DNA of 37,473 nucleotides from a virus: positions 1-37,473 of the IMG/VR virus record IMGVR_UViG_3300045999_009418. One strand, 5' to 3'. Below, in pieces: positions 32,060 to 37,350 of this stretch; positions within the stretch are counted from its first letter, which is position 1, and each line of letters starts with the position of its first letter. The notes under the pieces were generated by a model. That model ran no database searches and was not told the origin of the DNA. It saw only the letters and a program-made list of their open reading frames with translations. The translations under genes and the position numbers were made by a program.

Positions 32060-32187
32060 GAGGAGGGAAAAGACCTTTGGCGGGTCACTGGGTCACCACT
32101 TACGGAGAAGCGGTGAATTCATCATACAACGCAAGCGGTCACCCTACGCGACTTCCCACCGGATTCGTACGGGCCTCCAAAGAAAAG

Positions 32188-32213
32188 CCCCCACCGCTCA
32201 CAGACGGTGGGGG
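32188..32213 (-). terminator. Rho-independent terminator (minus strand)
   Basis: Perfect 9-bp stem (CCCCCACCG / CGGTGGGGG) with an 8-base loop; on the minus strand it is followed by CTTTTCTTT. It faces the leftward gene at 32417-32611. Confidence 0.75.
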
Positions 32214-32416
32214 CCAGGATCCCAAGCACACATGGGAATCATAGGGGGTGCCGGCCCAACCGGCGGAGGAGGCTTATTCAGGCCGCGTTGCTCTCGATTG
32301 TTACCCGGTCGTGTGAGCTGTTGCCGGGGGACGGTGTTTTGCAAGGTGTCCGGCCTTGTCGTTATTCTACCCTAGGAGTCGGCGGATGGTGCGGGGGCCG
32401 TCGGAATCCACCAGGG
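32214..32416. other. Non-coding stretch after the minus-strand terminator
   Basis: No credible gene on either strand. It holds a small GCCGG-CCCAA-CCGGC hairpin near 32252 and a CCCTAGG site near 32369. Together with 32017-32187 it forms an about 400-bp gene-free zone between the primase gene and the leftward gene at 32417. Confidence 0.4.
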
Positions 32417-32611
32417 TTACAGCTTCACCACCCCGTACCCGTTCGCCTCCAGCAGGCGGATGGCGGCCGTGATCTCGGCGGTTGGCGAGGCCTTCAACCG
32501 CCGCGTCGGTGGCGTCCCTGCCAGCTCCTGCGCAAGGCCTCTGTAGAGCCTGGCGTCGGATTCAGCCAGGTCCCGCAGGGTGGCTCTCAGTGTGTCTGCG
32601 ATTGCGCCCAT
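32417..32611 (-). CDS. Small hypothetical protein
   Basis: 64 aa from ATG 32611, preceded by CGGGAG six bases upstream; the longer reading uses a poor start. Helical, with DTLRATLRDLAESDARLYRGLAQELAG and TAEITAAIRLLEANGYGVVKL. Upstream, half-sites TGGGCACA at 32652 and 32663 (11 bp apart, same helical face) suggest control by the O1/O2 regulator. No family recognised. Confidence 0.5.
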   Translation of the reverse strand: MGAIADTLRATLRDLAESDARLYRGLAQELAGTPPTRRLKASPTAEITAAIRLLEANGYGVVKL

Positions 32612-32651
32612 GGGTGTCTCCCGTGTGGTGTGCGCTGATCCTAGGGGCAGA

Positions 32652-32670
32652 TGGGCACAGGTTGGGCACA
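32652..32670. promoter_or_regulatory. Tandem TGGGCACA half-sites
   Basis: Two direct copies at 32652-32659 and 32663-32670, matching the half-site of operators O1/O2. They sit directly upstream of the leftward 64-aa gene and the rightward cassette A. Confidence 0.55.
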
Positions 32671-32700
32671 GCATTAACAATCGGTTGCAGTCGCGGCGGT

Positions 32701-32790
32701 TGTGTCAGTTTATTGCGCTGGATGCGGGGCGGGTGCGTTAGTGATCGCTAGGGGTTATTGTTGGGTCATCGGGAGGCGAACACGCCTCTC
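32701..32790 (+). promoter_or_regulatory. Promoter-stem-loop cassette A
   Basis: Box TGTGTCAGTTTATTGCG starts at 32701, the -10-like GTTATTGT starts 53 bp later (32754-32761), and GTCATCGGGAGGCG forms a hairpin with CGCCTCTC at 32771-32790 (8 bp with one G-U). Geometry is the same as in cassettes B, C and D. It precedes the small genes at 32872 and 32957. Confidence 0.65.
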
Positions 32791-32871
32791 ACGGGGCTCA
32801 GACCCCTGGCCCGCCCAGAGCCTGCCAAGTCGTCGGCAATCTGGGCACAACATTCCATTGCACCTTTACTC

Positions 32872-32964
32872 ATGGCCGACGAAGCCGAACAGCGCAGGCA
32901 GCGAGGCCCCAGCATCGGCCGGAAGCGCCGCGCACGCAGGGCCAGGGGGCGGGGCGATGACTGA
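32872..32964 (+). CDS. 30-aa basic protein
   Basis: ATG 32872 opens a short, very basic frame (MADEAEQRRQRGPSIGRKRR then RARGRGDD) overlapping the next gene by 8 bp. Arg-rich peptides this small could bind RNA or DNA. Driven by cassette A. Confidence 0.4.
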   Translation: MADEAEQRRQRGPSIGRKRRARRARGRGDD

Positions 32965-33130
32965 CCCCACCCCACGCCCCTGGCGGGTCCTACTCGCCCT
33001 GGACGGCCGGTGCGAGACCCTGGAACTGCTCGCTCGCGACCGGGGCCATGCCCTGGCGTCTGCCTGGGAGCTGACGGCGTTAGGACGCGGCGCTGCTGTG
33101 GTCCGGTGCCAGCGGGTGGGTGAGTGGTGA
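32957..33130 (+). CDS. Small hypothetical protein
   Basis: 57 aa from ATG 32957, with an ATG-TGA type overlap into the preceding gene. RPWRVLLALDGRCETLELLARDRGHALASAWELTALG reads like a compact alpha/beta peptide. No family recognised. Confidence 0.5.
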   Translation: MTDPTPRPWRVLLALDGRCETLELLARDRGHALASAWELTALGRGAAVVRCQRVGEW

Positions 33131-33152
33131 GCCCTAGCGGTCGCTAACGCAC

Positions 33153-33239
33153 TGTGACAGATTGTGAACGGTGCCAGTGGGTTGGGTGCATGGCGTCACG
33201 GGTGCGTTACAGTGTGGTCATCGGGAGGGAAAGCCTCTC
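33153..33239 (+). promoter_or_regulatory. Promoter-stem-loop cassette B
   Basis: Box TGTGACAGATTGTGAACGG at 33153-33171, core GTCACGGGTGCGTTACAGT at 33195-33213, then a hairpin GGGAGG-gaaag-CCTCTC at 33223-33239. Box to core is 42 bp and core start to hairpin is 28 bp, exactly as in C and D. It drives the run of small genes from 33262. Confidence 0.75.
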
Positions 33240-33261
33240 GGATCCCATTGCACATCTGGTT

Positions 33262-33471
33262 ATGACCACCGCCGTTGGAACCCTAAAAGCAAAGACTAAA
33301 ATAAATTGCGATTGCTGTGGTGTTTCCTTGCCTCGCGTAAAGTCTTTTAAGGTTAGCGCAAAAGATAAAGAATCTGCAAAAGCTGAGGCCAGGAAATTAA
33401 TTGCTAAGTGGCAAGAAAGTCTTATCGGCCAAAACTGCAGAGTGTGTCAATCCATCATTTCCAGCGTTTGA
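33262..33471 (+). CDS. Small Cys-rich (zinc-binding-like) protein
   Basis: 69 aa from ATG 33262; the start follows cassette B with no Shine-Dalgarno. CDCC near residue 16 and CRVC near 61 make a two-pair Cys4 site. The middle is Lys/Ala-rich and helical, and its DNA is AT-richer than neighbours. A small DNA- or RNA-binding protein is plausible. Confidence 0.55.
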   Translation: MTTAVGTLKAKTKINCDCCGVSLPRVKSFKVSAKDKESAKAEARKLIAKWQESLIGQNCRVCQSIISSV

Positions 33472-33487
33472 CCCCGCCGCACACCCC

Positions 33488-33504
33488 GCCGGGGCCTATC
33501 CGGC
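33488..33504 (+). repeat. Intergenic hairpin (copy 1)
   Basis: GCCGG-ggcctat-CCGGC stem-loop; the 21-base element around it recurs at 33721 with one change, both just upstream of a small ORF. Confidence 0.5.
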
Positions 33505-33540
33505 AACCACCTCACCACTCACCACCGCCAACCGCCAGCC

Positions 33541-33708
33541 ATGAACGTCCACACCGCCACCGCCAAGCAGCTTGAGGCAGCCATCAGCCTCAATCGGAAA
33601 TGGATGCAAAATCACGCCAACGAAGAAGGTACACAGCGATTTCAAAAGACTCTTGAGTTTTCGCAACTGATGTCAGATCAACTACTTTCCCTGCGATTGA
33701 CCGCCTGA
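33541..33708 (+). CDS. 55-aa helical protein
   Basis: ATG 33541 gives a 55-codon frame to TGA 33706-33708: TAKQLEAAISLNRKWMQNHANEEG then FQKTLEFSQLMSDQLLSL. Helical and polar, regular codon use, preceded by an intergenic hairpin. No family recognised. Confidence 0.55.
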   Translation: MNVHTATAKQLEAAISLNRKWMQNHANEEGTQRFQKTLEFSQLMSDQLLSLRLTA

Positions 33709-33720
33709 CCCCCAAGGCCC

Positions 33721-33737
33721 GCCGGAGCCTATCCGGC
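33721..33737 (+). repeat. Intergenic hairpin (copy 2)
   Basis: GCCGG-agcctat-CCGGC stem-loop, one base different from the element at 33488. Confidence 0.5.
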
Positions 33738-33762
33738 AACCCATCCCACCGCACATCTAGTC

Positions 33763-33951
33763 ATGACCCTCTACGTCGTCTCCGCTGAAGGCCCCCAGCC
33801 CACCTGGATTCGCTGGAACACAAACACCAACCTGCCTTGCTTCACCTTTGCCTGCCCCGAAGGTGTCAGCCATGCCGATGCCGAAGCCCTCAAGGCGCGG
33901 GCTGACATCTGCTGTGGTGGCACGTTGAGCGTGGCTGAGGCCAGCGACTGA
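33763..33951 (+). CDS. Small hypothetical protein
   Basis: 62 aa from ATG 33763: TLYVVSAEGPQPTWIRWNTN then TNLPCFTFACPEG and ADAEALKARADICCGG. Alternating strands then helix with several Cys. No family recognised. Confidence 0.5.
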   Translation: MTLYVVSAEGPQPTWIRWNTNTNLPCFTFACPEGVSHADAEALKARADICCGGTLSVAEASD

Positions 33952-33967
33952 CAATCCGCCACACACC

Positions 33968-33990
33968 CCGCCAGGCGCCCTTCCTGGCGG
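33968..33990 (+). repeat. Intergenic hairpin (copy 3, different stem)
   Basis: CCGCCAGG-cgccctt-CCTGGCGG, an 8-bp stem at the same relative place before a small ORF. Confidence 0.5.
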
Positions 33991-34013
33991 CATTCACATC
34001 AACCACACCAGTC

Positions 34014-34253
34014 ATGAACAGCCACGTAATCATCATCGGCACGCACTGGCCCCCCATAGTCCGCTGCCTCCACTGCGGGCTCTCTCAGCCGCTGCCGAGG
34101 CTCGGGACGCACGACGGGCAGGAGGATTTGATGCGCCAGATCAACCGCGAACACAAGGCCTGCAAGCCGCCGCTGGAGCTGCCCTGGCGGCTTGAGAAGA
34201 GGCGCAGGGGCCGCGGCAATACTGCGAGGCTGGAGGCCGAAACCAATGACTGA
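34014..34253 (+). CDS. Small zinc-ribbon-like protein
   Basis: 79 aa from ATG 34014. IIIGTHWPPIVRCLHCGLSQPLPRLG with CLHC, then an H-x(2)-C pair (EHKACK), then a basic tail (EKRRRGRGNTARLEAET). Could be a small metal- and nucleic-acid-binding protein. Overlaps the next start by 8 bp. Confidence 0.5.
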   Translation: MNSHVIIIGTHWPPIVRCLHCGLSQPLPRLGTHDGQEDLMRQINREHKACKPPLELPWRLEKRRRGRGNTARLEAETND

Positions 34254-34488
34254 TCCCACCACCGCCGCCCGAAGCCGCCGCTACAGGCAGCGCAAGGCCG
34301 GTGAGCTGCCCCCTGTCGAGCGGCTCACCTGCAGGCTCTGCCCTCGGATCCACACCGGGGCCAGGGGTGACCTGTGCGCCCGGTGCTGGCAGTGCCACAC
34401 CCCCGAGGGGCGGAAGGATCAGGCGGATCGCGTGGCGTGGTTCAGGGCCGGGCGGAAGGCATCGCAGACCACCCCTAGGGGTGTGTGA
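34246..34488 (+). CDS. Small basic Cys-rich protein
   Basis: 80 aa from ATG 34246. AARSRRYRQRKAGELPPVERL, then CRLC and CARCWQC (four Cys), then GRKDQADRVAWFRAGRKAS. A small zinc-binding, nucleic-acid-contacting protein is plausible. Its stop lies within the upstream box of cassette C. Confidence 0.5.
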   Translation: MTDPTTAARSRRYRQRKAGELPPVERLTCRLCPRIHTGARGDLCARCWQCHTPEGRKDQADRVAWFRAGRKASQTTPRGV

Positions 34489-34568
34489 CGAATTGTCAAC
34501 AGGCTGGGTGTGGGGTGGGGTGTGCGTCACGGGTGCGTTACAGTATGTGCATCGGAGGGAAGACCTCC
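34484..34568 (+). promoter_or_regulatory. Promoter-stem-loop cassette C
   Basis: Box TGTGACGAATTGTCAACAG at 34484-34502, core GTCACGGGTGCGTTACAGT at 34526-34544 (identical to B and D), hairpin GGAGG-gaaga-CCTCC at 34554-34568. A perfect CACCCCTAGGGGTG palindrome precedes the box at about 34470. Drives the 34594 gene. Confidence 0.75.
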
Positions 34569-34593
34569 ACATCCCACGCACCACTTACTCCCA

Positions 34594-34746
34594 ATGGACA
34601 CCGAAACCGCCAACCTGCTTACAGCCCTCAAGGCTCTCCGCAACAGCTGCACCAACGACGAGTGGGACAAGCTCACTGAATCCGGCCCCCTCGCTGAATT
34701 GATCGACGCCTGCTGTGATCTCGAATATGCAGTGGAGGGGGAGTGA
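34594..34746 (+). CDS. 50-aa acidic helical protein
   Basis: ATG 34594 follows cassette C: TETANLLTALKALRNSCTND then EWDKLTESGPLAELIDACCD. Acidic and helical. A clear terminator follows. No family recognised; small acidic phage early proteins often target host enzymes. Confidence 0.55.
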   Translation: MDTETANLLTALKALRNSCTNDEWDKLTESGPLAELIDACCDLEYAVEGE

Positions 34747-34756
34747 GCACCCCACC

Positions 34757-34779
34757 GCCCCGGTCACGCCGGGGCTTTT
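34757..34779 (+). terminator. Rho-independent terminator
   Basis: GCCCCGG-TCACG-CCGGGGC followed by TTTT. Confidence 0.85.
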
Positions 34780-34806
34780 CTATGCCCTGGCGCAATTACA
34801 ACAGCC

Positions 34807-34876
34807 TGTAACAGTTGCGCAACGCTAGGACGTAATATGCTCTATGATCTGAACAAGAGGCGGCAAAGACAGCCTC
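34807..34876 (+). promoter_or_regulatory. Variant cassette E
   Basis: Box TGTAACAGTTGCGCAACG starts at 34807, TAATATGCT at 34833-34841 is a good -10, and a GAGGC...GCCTC hairpin lies at 34857-34876. Box to hairpin is 50 bp, 20 bp (two helical turns) shorter than in A-D. Confidence 0.5.
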
Positions 34877-34931
34877 AGCCGGTGCGGCCCTGAGTTGGCC
34901 CCGGCACTCACACCCGAACCACACCCTTCAC

Positions 34932-35241
34932 ATGAAATCTTTCCTTTCGCTGGTGGCCTTTGCCATCACCTGCGCTGAGCTGGCCTACTGGCTGGGGGGG
35001 CAGGCTCCGCCTGACGCTCGACACCCGCAACGATCAGCTGGCCCGCTGGTGGGTCTCTGTGCTGGGGGTGGGGCCGGTGGCTGCCCCTGCGCCAGTGGTT
35101 GCACCTGAGGCCCCGGTGGTCGCTCCTGTGGTGGCTCGCACGCCCCTGGTCAGGAAGGCCGCTGCTGCTGCTCCTGGTGGGGAGCCTCGGCCGGCCAGGA
35201 GGGCCAGGAAGGGCCGGGCGGTGGAGGTGGTCGCGGCGTGA
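34932..35241 (+). pseudogene. Membrane-anchored Ala/Pro-rich protein broken at a G7 tract
   Basis: ATG 34932 starts a hydrophobic helix (KSFLSLVAFAITCAELAYWL) then shifts frame at the G7 run 34994-35000. With six G the reading continues WLGGRLRLTLDTRNDQLARWW and then an Ala/Pro-rich tail ending in basic RRARKGRAVEVVAA, about 102 aa. As written, the two halves are in different frames. Either a mutation, phase variation at the homopolymer, or a sequencing slip. Driven by cassette E. Confidence 0.6.
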
Positions 35242-35256
35242 TGCGGGCGGGCATCT

Positions 35257-35329
35257 GGCGGTCTAGCAATCTGGAGAATGCACTGGCCTCATAAGCCGGG
35301 GAAGGCGGGTTCGATCCCCGCGATCGCCA
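35257..35329 (+). tRNA. tRNA with CAU anticodon (Met or Ile2)
   Basis: 73-nt cloverleaf: acceptor GGCGGTC/GATCGCC (one G-U), 3-bp D stem with GG in the loop, anticodon stem CTGGC/GCCGG with loop CTCATAA, five-base variable loop, T stem GCGGG/CCCGC with loop TTCGATC, discriminator A. CCA is not encoded. The G1-C72 pair argues against initiator tRNA. Elongator Met or lysidine-modified Ile2 cannot be separated by eye. Confidence 0.85.
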
Positions 35330-35357
35330 TCTGACACCCTGCCGACCCCTAGGAGTG

Positions 35358-35443
35358 TGTAACAGTTCGTGAACAGTCCGCCTGGTGCCGCCCCTTGCCG
35401 TCACGGGTGCGTTACAGTCAGGTCATCGGAGGCGAGAGCTTCC
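35358..35443 (+). promoter_or_regulatory. Promoter-stem-loop cassette D
   Basis: Box TGTAACAGTTCGTGAACAG at 35358-35376, core GTCACGGGTGCGTTACAGT at 35400-35418, hairpin GGAGG-cgagag-CTTCC at 35428-35443 with one G-U pair. Same 42-bp and 28-bp spacings as B and C. Confidence 0.75.
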
Positions 35444-35460
35444 ACCACCACCCGCCAAAA

Positions 35461-35616
35461 ATGAACACCATCCAGGAAATCGAAGCTTGTATCGAGCGCC
35501 AGCGCACCGCACTGGCAGGCATGGCAAGCGCTGAGGCGCGAATGGGGCAAACCCTGAAACGCGCCAAGCGCCTCTCAGGTGATGCACTGGCAATCCTGCA
35601 GGAAGCCGAGGGCTGA
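35461..35616 (+). CDS. 51-aa helical protein
   Basis: ATG 35461 after cassette D: NTIQEIEACIERQRTALAGM then ASAEARMGQTLKRAKRLSGDAL. A helical hairpin pattern with alternating charge. A terminator follows at 35640. No family recognised. Confidence 0.55.
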   Translation: MNTIQEIEACIERQRTALAGMASAEARMGQTLKRAKRLSGDALAILQEAEG

Positions 35617-35639
35617 TCCCCTGGCCCACCGATTCCCCC

Positions 35640-35663
35640 GCCCCGGTCATGCCGGGGCTTTTT
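35640..35663 (+). terminator. Rho-independent terminator
   Basis: GCCCCGG-TCATG-CCGGGGC then TTTTT, nearly identical to the terminator at 34757. Confidence 0.85.
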
Positions 35664-35854
35664 CATGGGCGGCACTGGAGGCACTGAACCGCGCAGAGGC
35701 CCCCTGCGGCGCTCCAGTGGCTCCCAGGGGCGCCGTGGTCGCGCTGGTGGCGTCCTGTGGCGCTGTGAAGGGCCGTGGTGAGCTCCGCTGCCCTCCTGGG
35801 GCGTGCTGGCCCCTCCAGGGGGCGTGTGGGGCCTCCTCTGGCCCGGTGGGTGGA
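35664..35854. other. GC-rich stretch without a supported gene
   Basis: Short frames occur on both strands but none has a convincing start, codon use or neighbour coupling. It separates the terminator from the GATC/iteron region. Confidence 0.4.
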
Positions 35855-35905
35855 GATCACCCGCCAGATCACCCGAGACATCCGCCAGCAGATCACTGGC
35901 AAGGA

Positions 35906-35986
35906 TCAACTGGCACACATCAACTGGCACACATCAGCGCTGATCAGTGATCAGGGATCAACTGGCACAGATTAACTGGCACACAT
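35906..35986. repeat. Two tandem pairs of a 14-bp repeat
   Basis: TCAACTGGCACACAT occurs at 35906 and 35920 overlapping by one base, and the near-copies TCAACTGGCACAGAT and TTAACTGGCACACAT at 35958 and 35972. Pairs are separated by a GATCAGT-rich spacer. Confidence 0.7.
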
Positions 35987-36318
35987 CGGAGATCGGTGAT
36001 CAGTGATCGCCAGTGATCTGCTGATCTGGCTCCAGTGGTCCAAAACCCTGTGCTGGCGCGGGTTCTGAGATCTGGCGGGGCTGGAGACGCCAGATGGGAG
36101 CACTGACTTCACTGATCGTTTACTGATCGTTTTACTGATCGGTCCCAGATCTCTAAAACGTAGTCATAGTAAGGGTTTATAGATAGATACTTACTGTTTA
36201 CTGATCTACTGACTGTTTTTCTGCTCCTCTCTCTCGATCTCTCTGTTTTGTATCAGGGGGAACCTTTTATTTTTTTCTCTGTCTGAAGCGATCAGTAAAT
36301 CAGTAAACCGGGCTGGTC

Positions 36319-36361
36319 TCACTGAGACTCACTGCGGCGCAACAGTTCTCAGTGATCAGTG
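36319..36361. repeat. 43-bp imperfect direct repeat, copy 1
   Basis: Copy 1 of a repeat found again at 36417-36459, starts 98 bp apart, with about 32 of 43 positions alike; each copy ends in a GATCAGTG iteron. Confidence 0.6.
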
Positions 36362-36416
36362 GCGATCAGTAAATGATCAGTAAACGATCAGTGGTTGTCA
36401 GTAAACATCTGGCATG

Positions 36417-36459
36417 TCGCTGAGATCGCTTGCGCTGCAACGGTTCTCAGGGATCAGTG
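36417..36459. repeat. 43-bp imperfect direct repeat, copy 2
   Basis: Copy 2 of the repeat at 36319-36361, ending GGGATCAGTG. Confidence 0.6.
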
Positions 36460-36507
36460 ATCTGTCAGTGATCTTCGCTAGCCTCAGTCTCATCCAGTGA
36501 TCAGCAG

Positions 36508-37350
36508 ATGCCGGCGTGGAACCTGGGAGTCGATGGCGCCGAGGTGACGCAGTTGGCGGCGGATCTGGCAGCGGCCATGGGGCAGGCCGAGTGGATCACG
36601 GCCCAGGCCATGACCAGGGCCGCCGCGAAGACCAGGCGCACGCTGGCGGGCCGGATCTACCCGCAGGTGGAGGGTGGGCCGAACACCTGGACACGGCGCG
36701 GGCTGATTGCGTCGATCGCGAAACCCAATGATCTCCGCGTCTTGGTGGGTTGGCAGTTCGGTGCTGGGCGGTTCGAGGACACGGAGAAGACGCGGGGCCC
36801 TGGGGGCACGCCAGCAGGGAGGTACATGACCACGAACGTCAGAGGCGGCACCCGGGGGCAGAAGGCCACAGAGCGGCTCCTGGCGGGTAGGGGCGTGGTA
36901 CGGGCAGGCACGGGGGCGCTGATCCCGAACGCCAATGACGCCAACCCTCAGGGGAACCTCTCAGGCGCGGCCTGGCGGGCGGTGGCCAAGGGAGTGGCTG
37001 CGTCTGGGGCCAAGGGTCTGCTGCCACCTGCTCAGGAGCCTGGCGGGAAGCGCGGGCGGAGGAAGAGGCAGCCTGCGTGGAAGACCGATTACTTTGTTAT
37101 GAAGACGCGGAATGATCAGATTGTTAATAGATATTCAACGGGCGGGACTAATGCTTTCATTGCTAAGCGTGAGGGGAAGAAAAAGCGGGGCTTTAAGGTA
37201 GTTATGTGGATCATTGATAAGCCATCCTATCGGCGTCGGTTTAATGTTGACAAGATTGCCATGCAGGAGTTTGCTAAGGGATTCAAGAAGGAATTTGAGG
37301 ATGGAGTGGTTAAGGAGATACGCAGGAGGAAGAGGAAGAAAAGCGGGTGA
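36508..37350 (+). CDS. Minor tail/gpZ-like virion protein
   Basis: 280 aa. The first 95 residues are helical (QLAADLAAAMGQAEWITAQAM, RAAAKTRRTLAGRIYP), then GGTPAGRYMTTNVRGG and a NANDANPQGNLSGAAWRAV segment near 137-157, a pattern seen in minor tail protein Z-type or head-tail connector proteins. The C-terminal third is Lys-rich and AT-richer in DNA, ending RRRKRKKSG. It stands apart from the other structural genes, directly after the iteron region. Confidence 0.55.
   Translation: MPAWNLGVDGAEVTQLAADLAAAMGQAEWITAQAMTRAAAKTRRTLAGRIYPQVEGGPNTWTRRGLIASIAKPNDLRVLVGWQFGAGRFEDTEKTRGPGGTPAGRYMTTNVRGGTRGQKATERLLAGRGVVRAGTGALIPNANDANPQGNLSGAAWRAVAKGVAASGAKGLLPPAQEPGGKRGRRKRQPAWKTDYFVMKTRNDQIVNRYSTGGTNAFIAKREGKKKRGFKVVMWIIDKPSYRRRFNVDKIAMQEFAKGFKKEFEDGVVKEIRRRKRKKSG

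Larger units (their letters stand above)
35855..36507. other. Candidate replication origin or packaging site with iterons and GATC cluster
   Basis: Non-coding. About 29 GATC by hand count in 650 bp, against about 2.5 expected. A left set of ACTGATC-type iterons (36111, 36122, 36134; ACTGATCGTTT) faces a right set of GATCAGTAAA(T/C) iterons in the other orientation (36290, 36364, 36375, 36386), around an AT-rich centre (36150-36270) with a poly-T run near 36265. This architecture fits an iteron origin; a terminase pac/cos recognition site is the alternative. Confidence 0.6.

Noticed and set aside
32013-32375. 120-aa plus-strand ORF after the primase gene
   Set aside because: It runs through two strong terminator hairpins, has low-complexity basic sequence and no family; the GTGA overlap with the stop at 32016 is likely chance.
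35257-35329. tRNA as attachment site
   Set aside because: No duplicated tRNA 3' end or integrase is visible in the window.
32701-35443. CRISPR-like array
   Set aside because: The repeats are gapped promoter/hairpin modules 380-1330 bp apart with genes between, not short regular spacers, and no cas genes are present.
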